DNA from: Hibiscus mutabilis
Lineage: Eukaryota; Streptophyta; Magnoliopsida; Malvales; Malvaceae
Reading direction: 5' to 3'
Assembly (NCBI GenBank): GCA_019671005.1
Contig: CM033732.1
Location: 45,559,392 to 45,623,391, forward strand
Length of the DNA: 64,000 bases
Both the position numbers and the translations under genes were made by a program. The notes beneath the pieces are model-generated. The model worked only from the letters and a program-made list of their open reading frames with translations, was not told the origin of the DNA and made no database searches. Position 1 is the stretch's first letter, and the number at the start of each line of letters is the position of its first letter. Positions 49,417-61,670 of this stretch are shown here, one piece after another.

Positions 49417-49840
49417 CATATCCAATACAGCTTCAGATGCTGTTGGTTTCAATCTCAAGGTTGTAAAGAGAGACAGAGAAGGGGGGTGGAAGGGAAAGTT
49501 AAACAGAGTTGGACCCACCCAATTTATCAGCAAAAAGGGGCTCAGAAAATGGAAACTGTAAATTTGGTTAAAGAGGAAGAAAAGTTACAGTTTGGTAATG
49601 GTAAGTGCGAGAAAGACAAAAACAAGGAAAAGTCAACTGCATCAATCAATCAAAGAAAGAAACTTTGATCCCATCATATTGAGGTTTGGCAAAGGAGGGT
49701 GGCGGCTAAGTGGAGACAGAGGACTCGGAAGAGTGGAAGGAAGGGACCCATTTGATGCAACGAACATGATGGACAGTCTGCGTTTGATGAATGGTAAGAT
49801 CAAACCATCGATTAGCCTCTACCATTTGACCTTTCTTAAG
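49417..49840 (-). promoter_or_regulatory. Leader and promoter of the STOP1-like gene
   Basis: On the minus strand this holds the first leader exon and the upstream region, with C/T-rich runs (49450-49500) typical of plant 5' leaders. A MITE begins at 49841, so the visible promoter is only about 400 bp. No TATA box is certain. Plus-strand open frames here are not supported as genes. Confidence 0.45.
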
Positions 49841-50289
49841 GGTAAACTACACAAATGATCACTGAATTATCTTTAAAAATATAAAATGATCATCAAATTT
49901 TTAAAAATTATATAATGATCATTAAACCTTAGTTTTTATGATAAAATAATCACTAGACCTTTAACTGTCGTCAACTGGGAGATGTTGCATTTATAAAAAT
50001 TTGTATAATAATATATTTAATCCTTAATATTTACACATTCAGTCAATTTAGACATTAATAATGAGAGTTAAATTAGGGATAAATTGATTAAATATGTCAA
50101 TATGAATGATTAAATTTTATATTATTCAAATTTCTGTAACTATCAAGTCACCCAATTAACGATAGTTAACGGCTCCTTAACTATTTTATAACAAAAACTA
50201 CTATTTAATACCTATTATATAATATTTAAAAATTTAATGACTATTTTATATTTTTAGAGATAGTTTAGTGACTATTTGTACACTTTACC
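49841..50289. mobile_element. MITE (449 bp) with ~165-bp inverted repeats beside the STOP1-like promoter
   Basis: GGTAAACTACACAAATGATC and GACTATTTGTACACTTTACC are mirrored ends, and the inverted match runs about 165 bp (TAACTGTCGTCAACTGGG against CAATTAACGATAGTTA). The target duplication is not clean (TTCTTAA and TTTTTAA). Arms of the same family appear near 42600, 55310, 53130-54560 and 63050. Confidence 0.82.
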
Positions 50290-50469
50290 GTTTTTAATTG
50301 TTGTTAATATTAAAAGGCTTTTGTATTATTAGTTCTTAAGTTTTCGTGTCATTATTAATAAAGGGGTTTTATTGGGGAGTGTGAAGTGGACGTGAAAGAA
50401 GGGTAGCAGGAAACTACGCCAGCTCCAGGTTTGAGGACTTTCTTTTTATGGATCCACCGACTGATGTTA

Positions 50470-51150
50470 AAAATATATATATTTTTCATTTTGTAATAGT
50501 CGTTAAAAAATTTTGTTATCTAATAAAAATATGTTACGTGATATATTTATGTTATTTTTTATTTTAAAGCATCAGAAAATTTTAAATCTTATTAAAAAAA
50601 CTTAAAGATCTTTAATTTTTTTTTTAAAAAAAATCAAACCATAACTCTAAATTTTTCCCTTTTGACTACCGATTCAACTACTATCGATCATCTCTGTTTT
50701 TATCATATCTCACGATTGAAAATCTCATCATCCCACCGTCGATTGCATTATCAACGAACATCCAACAATGAAGAAAAAATAGGTCGGTTGAGTTTCTAAT
50801 CGACCCTCTAATGGGTCGGGTGCAGAATGGTTAAATACGAGATGCTTGGACCGTGAACGATGAACCACCGACGTGTGGGGGATTTCAACGGTGAGGGAGA
50901 TGTGATTTGAAGATTTAATTGAAAGAAATTAGAACTTTGGAATTTTTTTAAAAAAATTAAAAATTAAATAAATAAAAAATATGGCATGTTTCATGTTCTG
51001 ATTGAATAACAAATTTTTTTAACGGGTATTGACGAAAAAACTATTTAAGTTACGGAATGAAACGTTTGGCACATATTTTGGTCAAAAAATACTTCAAGCA
51101 CTTAATTAGAAAAAAGAGTATAGTTTAGGCATTTATTTGAAGGTTATACC
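50470..51150. mobile_element. Worn relative of the 1356-2052 MITE
   Basis: The right end (AGTATAGTTTAGGCATTTAT) matches TTATAGTTTGGGCACTTAT of the MITE at 1356, and the inner words match too (CGTTAAAAAATTTTGTTATC with CCATTAAAAATTCTGTTTGC). The left end is missing or unrecognisable. The middle contains G+C-richer DNA (50780-50900). Confidence 0.6.
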
Positions 51151-51289
51151 TAAAGAGAATAATCACACCTTTAAAAATTTAAACTCTCATATATTTAAAA
51201 TATTTATTATATTGATAATACAATTTCACACCCTTAAAATTATAAATTCTCGAACAATTTTATTAAGTATAAAAATTTATAGATCCTAA

Positions 51290-52200
51290 CAAAAATTATG
51301 TGTGGGAGGTGATGGTGCCATCAAACGTGCAGGCTTTCTTATGGTTTCTTTGGCTTGACCGTTTGCCTACAGTGAGCTTTCTACGAGCACGAAAAATTAA
51401 TTTCGAGCATACGGATGTCGTTGAAGTGGTGAGATGTGTGCATTCCTTTACCTTTTTGTTGGCAGATTTCCTTGTGCCAGGATTTCTTTGTTCTTTTACA
51501 GGGCAATTGCGACATCGGTGGGTTGCATGTGTTGCTTTGGCTCTTTGGTCGATTTAGTTGACGCGCAATGAAGCTGTGTTCAATGGCAAGCGGATGATGT
51601 TAGAGGAGGTATTTTTTCTCATTAAACTTTGTTCATTTTATTGGGTGAAAGTGTTATCGGAAGATGTATGTTGTTATGAGTCCCAATGGTAGAAATACTC
51701 GCGGTGGTGTATTTCAGTGATTGGTCCGGTTAATATAAGGCAAAATGTATCGTGGGTGCCGCCACCTCAAGGAGAGCTCAAGGTGAGTACGGATGGGGCT
51801 GCGAGAGAAAAGCCTGGATTAGCCGGTGTTGATGGTGTTTTTGAGGAATAATGAGGGCATAATTTTGATTGTGTTTTTCGGCCGTTGAGATTATAGAATC
51901 AAATGAGGCAGAATTGCGCGCTGTGAATTGTGTGCTTTCGTTGTTTGTTGAGTCTCGTTAGCGGAATAGAGTGAATTTGGTCGTTGAATTAAATTCGATT
52001 ATTGCTTTAAGTTGGATTACGCACAATGATCGTTGTCCATGAAAATTCTGAGACATTATGATTCTTATTGATGCACATTGTGAAGCGTTGTTGTGTATTT
52101 ATTTTACATATATTTTTTGCGAGACGAATAATATTGCGGATGCGCTTGCTAAGGAGGTAATGAGTCGTGCTTGTTTGTTTCGGGATGGTTGGTAGCCGGG
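51290..52200 (+). pseudogene. LINE-type RNase H / zf-RVT remnant
   Basis: The frame 51300-51557 reads MWEVMVPSNVQAFLWFLWLDRLPT, like the zinc-binding segment after reverse transcriptase in plant LINEs. Broken frames follow: ALWSI-stop then TRNEAVFNGKRM; GELKVSTDGAAREKPGLAG near 51775-51835 (start of an RNase H fold, with the DGAA acidic residue); and ETNNIADALAKEV near 52120-52160 (its end, with the catalytic-type Asp). Stops and frameshifts separate them. Reverse transcriptase and endonuclease parts are absent, so this is a 5'-truncated, dead LINE 3' end. Confidence 0.8.
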
Positions 52201-52600
52201 CTGTGTAGAGGTGCGGGGTTGGTCATGTAATGAGGTTTTGGGAGTTTGTCAGTGTTGAGTATGTGATTTTGGGAAGTGGTTGCGCATTTGGTAGGTGCAT
52301 TGGCGTGCGGCTGCTGTTGCTGGGTGCTTGTTGTGCGTTTGTCTTGTCGAGTGTGGTGTTGTTTGTTTCTTATTGTTCGAATTGCTGCGTTTATATTATT
52401 TTCTTCCATTTTAAATTAGGAAATTTTTTTCTAAAACATAATAATTAATATATAATTTTTTTAATAAATCATACGTTGCTGATAAAAAAAATACATACGA
52501 CCTATTCGTCTCCCTCTTTCCACCATGATAGCTCAAAAGGTGGCGAAAGGTGAACGAGCATTAGGTTCCACGTTTTCTCTTTTAATTTATTACTATTTTA
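52201..52600. other. Region after the LINE remnant
   Basis: T/G-rich at first (likely LINE 3' part), then AT-rich. CACCATGATAGC at about 52520 recurs near 59760. Nothing else is recognised. Confidence 0.35.
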
Positions 52601-52870
52601 TTTGGCTAATGGTCTAAAAAATAAAATTGAGTCTTTAAACATAAACCTTAGCCTCTAAATTCTGATCAAAACTATACAAACTAAACCCTTAAACTTAAAA
52701 TCTCATAAACTAAACTCCTAAATTCTAAATAAAAAAAAATTATACATGTATATTGAATATTTTTTAAAAAAATCAGATCTAAAATATAAGGGTTTAGACG
52801 TTAAAATTTAGGGTTTATAATAATATTTATGTAATTTAGGACTCTCTAAAACAAACGAATTGGGATAATC
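52601..52870. repeat. Segment with telomere-like words, probably a worn MITE
   Basis: AAACCTTA, CTAAATTC, AAACCCTTAAA and CTAAACTCC words (52640-52730) are followed after 60 bp by AAGGGTTTAGACG and TTTAGGGTTTA in the opposite sense (52790-52815). This makes a loose inverted repeat like those near 26305 and 61800. Confidence 0.45.
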
Positions 52871-53126
52871 CTAATTTTATTGGGCACCTAAAAATAGTAA
52901 ATATTTAGGACTATATAGTGAAAAGTAAATTCATTGCTAATTAGTCCCCCCTCCATTATTTTGTTATTCTTGAGTAACTAATACTAATTTAACCATCATT
53001 TATTTTTTATTTAAATAGATTTAACCATCATTCATAAGTTGTCTCATTTATAAGTGGATCTTCACATTAGCTATATAAATTATGGTGATTCATACATTGA
53101 AATGTAATGGAATAAAAAAAATAATC

Positions 53127-54568
53127 TACTCAAATGATCACATAACTGTGTGGTTAGTGTCAATATGACCACCATATTTTCAATTGTGTCATTATGACCA
53201 TTTAACTATTTAAGTGGTATCAGTTAAGTCAATTCGTTAAAACTTAATAGAGAGGTGACATGATAGATAACAAAAAATGTGTATAATTACATAATTGTCC
53301 CCACTATTTACACATTATATCAATCTGGTCTAATTTTATTTTGTTAAAATAAATTAATTATTTAATTAGGTGGTAATATTTTTATTTTCCTCCTCCAATA
53401 AGGTGGTGACAATTGAACTTGAGAAGGCAATGCATGAGCAACATGAGTTTACCACTGGGCAAAATCCAATTTTGTGATATAGAGAAGAAATTTTAATATG
53501 TCTTAATTCATTATTAATGCCAGAAAAAAATGGATAAAAGGGACTCCAATATTTGAGATGCATAAAAATATTTAAACCAATGAAATAAATTTAATAATTA
53601 AATTAAAGTTGACATATTTTTAAACTAACTTTAATATGTTTTTTTCTACAATTATTTTTTTATAATTTCACATATATACTCATTGAATTATTTTTCTAAC
53701 TTAATTAATAATTTTATTTTTTATTAATTTTTTAATTAAATTATTATATATGTAAAATTATATTGAAAATAAAAAAATATATTAAAAATTCATTTAACGA
53801 ATCTAAACTCACGAATATAATTCAAATGAACTGATATAATTTTAAAATTTTGAGTTTTTTTAATATCATTTCATATATATAATTTAGATAAATTTTAGTA
53901 ATAAATATTGAAATTATTGATTAAGTTTAAAAAAAATCAATTCAATCTTATATATATGGAATTATAAAAATATGTGTGAAAAAAATTATAATAAATTTGA
54001 TTTAAAAGTACAAAAATCTTAAAACGATCGTGCATTAACAATAATTTAATATATATATATATAATATTGTTAATTTTAATTTAATTATTAAACTTATTTC
54101 AATAGTTTAGATGTTTGTATGCATCCCAAGTGTGTCGTGTTCTATTCCTCTTAGTCCATGTTTATCTCATTTTTTTCCTGGCATTAATAATAAATTAATA
54201 CATATATTAAAGTTTGTGTTCTATATCATAAAATTGGACTTAGCCTTGTGGTAAACTCAAGCTACTCATGCCATGCTTTCCTAGGTTCGATTTCAGCCGA
54301 AGACAAGCAGTTTGATTTTATTTGAATAAAATAAAACTATGATTAGATTGAATAATTAATTTATTTTAATAAAATAAAATTATGATCAAATTAATAGAAT
54401 CCGTAAATAGTGAGGATCAAATGTATAATTATACATATTTTTGTTAATTACTACGTCACCCTCTCCATTAGATTTTAACGGTAGGTGGCTTGATTGATAC
54501 CATTTAAATAGTTAAGTGATCATAATGACACAATTAAAAGTATGATAATCATGGTAGTTTACCCTAAA
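53127..54568. mobile_element. Foldback element (~1.4 kb) with ~250-bp inverted repeats
   Basis: TTTTCAATTGTGTCATTATG near 53187 mirrors CATAATGACACAATTAAAAG near 54520. The match continues inward through GGTATCAGTTAAGTC and AATAAATTAATTATTTAATT to about 53370 and 54340. The outer ends and target duplication are worn. The interior is very AT-rich with no protein; a SINE-like tRNA-derived segment lies at about 54235-54310 (AGGTTCGATTTC). Confidence 0.72.
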
Positions 54569-56163
54569 AAAACACAGAATTGGATTTTAATTTTTTTTAT
54601 GAATTATGCGTATTCATTGTCATTCCATTTAATGGTCTAAGTAGAGATTATTCCTTTTAAGTTGGGTAAGATTACAAGGACAGTAAAGCTCTCTCATCGA
54701 GTATTTAATTCTACAACATTCTCAAGACCTCAAACTCGAACAGTGGTGGAGTCATGATTATCATATAGTGGGGTACGGGAATTCTCATACCACAATAATA
54801 TAAATATTTTTAACCTCATACCCAAACAAATTAAGTGGGGTTAATTCTAATATTTTCATGAAAAATGGTACACTAACTCCTTAAAAACCCTATTTAACTC
54901 TTTGAAAATTCCATACCACAACAAATCAAGTGGGTCAATTGACCCCCTAAACTACATGTGGCTCCGCCACTGAACTCGAGACCTTATTTAAGCTGGAACC
55001 AGTGACGAAATTTGGTGAAAGAGCTTGAGGTCAATTTATTTTTTTAAAAAATAGGAGGCTTAAACTAAAATTATTTAATAATTTTGAAAGGGAGAACTTT
55101 TAAAAAGTATTCAGAGAGGATTTAATTAAAATATTCAAAAAAATTAACCTTAATATAAATTTTTAAAATTTTTCAGAGACCAAATTTTAATTTTCTTAAA
55201 CTTTGAGAGTTATGTCCCCCTCTTGTCCCATTACCTCCCGCTACTGACTGTAACAACTCTATGCCAGTTGATAAGCACAAGGCGGTTCTTAACTCGTATT
55301 TAATGACCATTTTGCGACTTTCAGAACTTAAATGACAAAAATAAATATTTCAACATAATTTAGTGGCCATTTATATGTTTTACCCTTTATTTTTTTCAAT
55401 AGTTTTTCCCCAAACTCTCCTATCGTTTTAGCAATTGATGGTGTTCCTGTTTATAATTTATTTTTTTCAAAATAGTTTATATTATAATTTTATTATTCTA
55501 CTCCTTAATATTTGATACTCCAAAAAGAATATTTACAACACTTTATTTATTTGAACAATTACAATATTTTTAATTTAAATTATGGGTTTTGAGTTTACAA
55601 GTAAAAGAATATTACATTTTCTATTTTGATATTTGGACATGTATAAGCAACCAAACTAGGTAAATAATAGAATAAATATTTGATGTGATACTAATATTAG
55701 ATTAAATAACAAGTTGAATGAGATGATTTAGTTTTATTGACATATTACTGGTATAATATAATAAATAGAAGAATATAAGATCGAGCATGTTTAAGCGTTT
55801 AATATTCTGGAGAAGTTTGGGTAGTATGGATAATATATCAAACCATATGTTCCAAAAATAATAATAACGAGTTGAATATCTGTAATTTTCATATATTTGA
55901 ATTGTGGAATTTGCTTTAAAATCAAACCTATACAATAGTTATATTGAATGGGTTAGGATCCACTAACACACACGTAAAACTCATTTAATTTTACACCTCT
56001 TCTAGACATGATAGATGGATGACTAAAGATTATTTGCTTTATCCTTTTTCTCTTAAAAATCTCATTTCCTATTGTTAATCTCAGTTATCTGTTTACTATT
56101 ATCCAGCGGTCCAAGAAAATGTAAAACTTACAAGTTTTACAAAGTGTAAAAGGATCCTACCTC
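54569..56163. other. Intergenic DNA, AT-rich
   Basis: No gene is supported. A fragment near 55300-55390 (TAATGACCATTTTGCGAC, AATTTAGTGGCCATTTATAT) looks like an arm of the 49841-type MITE. Confidence 0.4.
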
Positions 56164-56187
56164 ATATTAAATTGTGCGTTATTATTT

Positions 56188-56354
56188 TTTTGTCAAAACT
56201 TAAATCTAATCCTAATCCTACCTAGAGAGGAAGGGAAGTGGAGACTCTAAGAGAAGGAAGAGAAATGTCCCTAGTGAATCTAGAACTCATGACCTAAGAA
56301 AATATGAGGGAATAAAGATGAACAGCTTGATCAATCGACCAAATGTGCTTGCTC
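56188..56354 (-). mobile_element. Second copy of the tRNA-derived SINE, 24-bp target duplication
   Basis: Read on the minus strand it starts GAGCAAGCACATTTGGTCG, has GAGTTCTAGATTC as B-box-like word, and ends in GACAAAAAAA. It matches the SINE at 39411-39581. ATATTAAATTG(T/A)GCGTTATTATTT stands on both sides (56164-56187 and 56358-56381, one mismatch). Confidence 0.87.
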
Positions 56355-56671
56355 GTTATATTAAATTGAGCGTTATTATTTGAATATAAATCTTAATGAA
56401 ATAAATTATATATCTAAATCTATTAAATATGATATTATAAAATGTTTAACATTTGACTTTTTCCATTAAATGCAAAAAATGATGTTTTGCAGAACAATAC
56501 CCATGTTTTATTTGACCAAATAAAGTAAAATTTATGTACACTTTGATAACTCAACTATTAACATGTTTCCGTTTTGGCCATCCAAAAACTTTCAATTTGA
56601 TCATAAATGTCATTGAGATTGACATGTTTTTTTACTCATCATTCAACGAATAATATAAATGCATTAAATAA

Positions 56672-57089
56672 GGGGAGATGCTGAGGTAAGACACCTTATG
56701 GTGTGGCTGAAATGTGGTCCTATACAAATTATTATTATTTTTGTAAGAATTTATATATGATTGAGTAATAATTTACGTAGAACCGAAGTTTTTACTAATT
56801 GGGTAAGAATTTGTGTAACTACATAAATTCTTATCAATTGGGTAAGAATTTGTGTATATTTTTGTCTTAGGTAAAAATTTGTGCAACTGCATAAATTCTT
56901 ACTAACTGAGTAAAAAATTATATAGGGTCACTTCATTTTAACCGCATCCGAAGGGTGCTTCACCCTAGAACTATCCATTAAATAAGTTTTTACCCATAAC
57001 TACACAAATTTTTACTAATTGAATAAAAATTTATATAAGGTTGTCTCATTTTAGTCGCACTCAAATAGTGTCTCACCTTAGAACTATCC
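56672..57089. mobile_element. MITE (418 bp) with duplicated right end, related to the foldback array
   Basis: The left end GGGGAGATGCTGAGGTAAGA mirrors the right end TCTCACCTTAGAACTATCC. ATTAAATAA flanks it at 56663-56671 and 57090-57098 and also occurs inside at 56977-56985, after an earlier copy of the same right end. Terminus plus duplication is thus repeated in tandem. The interior repeats GGGTAAGAATTTGTG and CATAAATTCTTA, the same words as the ~187-bp array. Confidence 0.78.
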
Positions 57090-57098
57090 ATTAAATAA

Positions 57099-60000
57099 AT
57101 TTTTACCCGTATTATAACTTTAGCAACCAAACAAGGAATAAGTGTTTTCTTTTTTCTTTTTGGAATGGAAGAAGAACCTAATGGCTGCTACAACTTAATC
57201 CACCAACGTGAGCTCATAGGGAGGGACCAAATTGGTCTCTTTGTAATTAATTTTGAATTAATTAAATCTTGAACGTGAACCATAAAATAGACATATATTA
57301 TAGTAAAAAAAACTTTGAACTGGTTGGGGCGTGGAATCTGTTATATATTGACACAAATTATAATTTATAATTAAATTAAATTTTATCATAATTCTAACGA
57401 TTGATGAATACTTGTTAATTATGTTTATTTACTGAGTAAATATTTATATTAGATGAGAAATCTTATGGAATAATTTTTTTTTGTGATCAAGTATTTGACT
57501 TTATAAATTTATAATAATTTTTAGCCTTTGGAGAGAAGTAATCTCTTTTATAATCTCTGCAACTATTGCGACTATGTTGTAGAGATATATACTGTATAGA
57601 CTATTGCGTGTTTTTCTTATATGTGAAAGTATACATAATCAAACTATCACGTTAAATTTTGTCTCTTACGCGTGTCTTATTCATGTCAACTTCGCTTTAA
57701 TTATTTTTTCGCACACAATTTTTTTATGTTAAAGAAAACAATTGCTAAATTTTGACATCTGGTTTGTCCAACACCAACGTCATGACTTATGAGCCAACCA
57801 AATAATGGCAACAATCAAACATGGGACACAATTATTAAAATTTTGGACAGACAGATGCCCTATGCAAAATGGTGGTCCAAAATGTCGACACCAACTCAAA
57901 TTTCAACTCCTTGTTGGTGAGAGATGAATGAGTTGCCTTGTCTTCAACAAAATCTCCATTTCGGATCTTTATATTAAATGATATTATGTTTTACAACAAT
58001 CAGTTTGTCTAGCGAGATAAAATATTAAATTCTTTAAATAAAGTTAAAAATTTGAATCTAAACATTATAAATAGATTCGAATTAGTCGACTAATAAGACG
58101 AATATCAGTAATTAAACAAAAAAATAATATTATGTTTAAATACATTTGAATCCGTAAAGGATAAAGGATCCTTAGAGTCCAAAGGAAGTTACGTTTCTGT
58201 CATAAATAGTAAGTATTTAACAAATTTTAGTCTAATAGTAATTTAATTAATGTTAAAAATAAAAGAATTTATTAAATATTTAATCAAACAGAGACAAAAT
58301 TAATGAAGCTCTTTTTATTTAATAGCAATTTAGGTCTCTATAAACTTAAATATTAGACAAATTATGTCGCTCTGAATTTTGAATTTAAACAATGAATAAA
58401 AATGTATACTTTCAAAATTCAATAATTAAGTTTTCTCGATGTTCTATCCTAACTATATTCATGTCTATAACCTTTAGTATATTATAATAATAACGATAGC
58501 AATCGAATTAAAACGCAACGAACACGACATAATTCCATTAAAGCAACTTTATATTTAACGCGGTCTTGAACTTTGATAATTTTTTAGACTATAATATTGA
58601 AATTAGAATTTAATAAATAATATTATCTTTTAGAAATAATTGAATAAATAAACGGTGACGTTTGAAGGTCGATGATCATCGTGATTTCATGTCAATTTGC
58701 ATACGCACGTGTGACGATGGAGAAGCTTGATCTTGATTGATGACTTTTAAAGAATATTGACCTTTACTTTTTTATAATTTTTTATTTAAAATAAAAAGTA
58801 AAAATAAATAAATTTTAACCACTAAAAATTAATTAATAACAATTTAAAGGAACATACAAAATATATTAATTACTATCCGACTCATGGAATGTAAAATTGC
58901 TTTTAGAAATAAGATTATTAGGATTTAAAGCCAGCATATTACTCGGAAACGAAATAAATAAAATAATTATTGATATTTTATATATATTAGTTAGCTAATT
59001 CAGATTAGTTATCGTAAAACTTCATTATTTTAATAACAATTTTATATTAATTTGTTTCATTCACAACATCACAATTTGAATTTTTTACATATTATTTATT
59101 ACGATTTTCAGGCAAATTAATAAAATGTAATGTTAGAATTGTTATAAAACTAACATTTCAAGGAAATGTAAAAGCTAAAATGTAATATTGTAGACAAAAT
59201 ATATTTTTTCTCAACTTATATTAATAACCATAACAACAACAAGTGTAATACCCTTAATCCGACTTAATAAAAAAATAAACCGAAAATATCTCATCAACTA
59301 AACAGAATTATAATCGAATCAAAATTAATAAATAAACTTATTGACATGAGAAGGACATAGGGGAGAGTTTTAGGGCCGTGGGCGCCTGCCAACTTTTTTT
59401 TTCAATGGTAATAGAATAATTTTTTTAAAAAAGTAAAAATTAATTCTATAATCTCTTTGATTTTTTTAAAATTTTATTATAACCCCTCAAAATTTTTAAT
59501 TTTATAATAGTCCTCGTCTTTATAAATTTCTAGTTCCGCCCCCTATTTATTGACACAATGCAAACATACATTTCAAAGCAGTTAGAACAGTTCATTACTA
59601 AGCATATTAAAATTAATTTAAATCAACTTTTTCCTTAAATTTCTCAAAAATGAATCATTGACTCTGTAGTTCATGATTCGTGTGGGTTTAACAAATTTAT
59701 TTAAAAAATACATATGGCAATGGATATGATGCAATAAAGGAATTTCATTCACTCTTTCTACCATGATAGCACAATTTGATATTTTAATTTGATTCGATAT
59801 GAAAAATTGGAGTTAATTAATTTAAATCATAATTTTATAATTTCGATTCGGTTCGAAAATGTTTCAAATAAAGTTTAAGTTATAAAATGAGAATTTGAGT
59901 ATTTTAAAATTTTTAGTAATTAATGGATTAGTTTTTAAGTTCGAGTAAGTCTTACAACTTTGCATGATATATGTATATCACATATGAAACAAATATAAAG

Positions 60001-60618
60001 AAATATATATGTATATCATATATGTTATAAAAAGCCGTTTAAATTGGAAAAAATTACTATAATAAAATTATAAATATCTACAATTAAGCAAGGTCAAAAG
60101 TTTGAATCCTGACATTGTGAATGAAAAAAACTGGGTTGGAAGGATCAATTCATATTAGACGTGTGCAAAACCTAATCTGTTCATACATATTTTTAACCCT
60201 TTGATAATGCACATACACCTTGCAGATGAGGCGAGGATGAAAATCATCTGTTTTTTTACTTAGACCACTTATTGGGTAATATAAAAATCATAAAAAAACT
60301 ATTAAAAACAATTAAAATAATAAAATTAATAAAAATATTAAAAATTATGAAAATCATGTACCTTTTTAAAAAATACTACATTTGAAAATTAAAATAATTA
60401 TAAAGAATATAAATATTACTTTTGGCCACATTATCTTCTTTTTTTTATCTTTTTGAGAAAATATAACTTTAAACAACAAACTCAATATTGTTGCCCCTAT
60501 TTCTGTACGTGGTAATAGTGTAAAATTGTAAATATTAGACTAAGGACTCATTTGATAAGAAGTGTAAATATTAGAGGTTAAATCTACCTTTATGCCAAAA
60601 GCAATTAATAAAAGGCTT
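57099..60618. other. Long intergenic stretch, AT-rich
   Basis: No gene is supported over 3.5 kb. SINE-like worn segments lie near 58005 and 60085. Bases about 59600-59740 are a diverged duplicate of the TMEM18 3' flank (47270-47400). Confidence 0.4.
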
Positions 60619-61670
60619 ATATTACAAATTAGTACCTAAAGTATATCATTTTTTATTTAGGTACCTAAAGTATTTTTTTAGTTAAATTAGGTACCTAAAG
60701 TATACTTTTTGGTCAAAATAGGTACCTAAAGTATTTTTAGTTAAATTAGGTACCTAAAGTATTTTTAGTTAAATTAGGTACCTAAAGTATTTTTAGTTAA
60801 ATTAGGTACCTAAAGTATTTTTAGTTAAATTAGGTACCTAAAGTATTTTTAGTTAAATTAGGTACCTAAAGTATTTTTAGTTAAATTAGGTACCTAAAGT
60901 ATTTTTAGTTAAATTAGGTACCTAAAGTATTTTTAGTTAAATTAGGTACCTAAAGTATTTTTAGTTAAATTAGGTACCTAAAGTATTTTTAGTTAAATTA
61001 GGTACCTAAAGTATTTTTAGTTAAATTAGGTACCTAAAGTATTTTTAGTTAAATTAGGTACCTAAAGTATTTTTAGTTAAATTAGGTACCTAAAGTATTT
61101 TTAGTTAAATTAGGTACCTAAAGTATTTTTAGTTAAATTAGGTACCTAAAGTATTTTTAGTTAAATTAGGTACCTAAAGTATTTTTAGTTAAATTAGGTA
61201 CCTAAAGTATTTTTAGTTAAATTAGGTACCTAAAGTATTTTTAGTTAAATTAGGTACCTAAAGTATTTTTAGTTAAATTAGGTACCTAAAGTATTTTTAG
61301 TTAAATTAGGTACCTAAAGTATTTTTAGTTAAATTAGGTACCTAAAGTATTTTTAGTTAAATTAGGTACCTAAAGTATTTTTAGTTAAATTAGGTACCTA
61401 AAGTATTTTTAGTTAAATTAGGTACCTAAAGTATTTTTAGTTAAATTAGGTACCTAAAGTATTTTTAGTTAAATTAGGTACCTAAAGTATTTTTAGTTAA
61501 ATTAGGTACCTAAAGTATTTTTAGTTAAATTAGGTACCTAAAGTATTTTTAGTTAAATTAGGTACCTAAAGTATTTTTAGTTAAATTAGGTACCTAAAGT
61601 ATTTTTAGTTAAATTAGGTACCTAAAGTATTTTTAGTTAAATTAGGTACCTAAAGTATTTTTAGTTAAAT
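60619..61670. repeat. 28-bp minisatellite, about 34 near-perfect units
   Basis: From 60721 the unit starting GGTACCTAAAG repeats every 28 bp to 61670 (33.9 copies), without a single change that I could find. From 60619 to 60720 three irregular units (TAGTACCTAAAGTATATC, AGGTACCTAAAGTATTTTTT, TACTTTTTGGTCAAAATAGG) lead in. Each unit has the palindrome GGTACC. The lead-in resembles the subterminal repeats of the MITE at 1356 (AAATAGGTGCCTAACG). Confidence 0.95.

Noticed and set aside
53366..53563. Minus-strand 65-codon frame
   Set aside because: It lies inside an AT-rich foldback element, has no recognisable motif and coding-unlike composition.
54235..54310. tRNA gene
   Set aside because: A and B box-like words are present, but no cloverleaf can be formed. 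A worn SINE is more likely.
60721..61670. CRISPR-like regular repeats
   Set aside because: The 28-bp units touch each other directly and have no unique spacers. This is a plant minisatellite.
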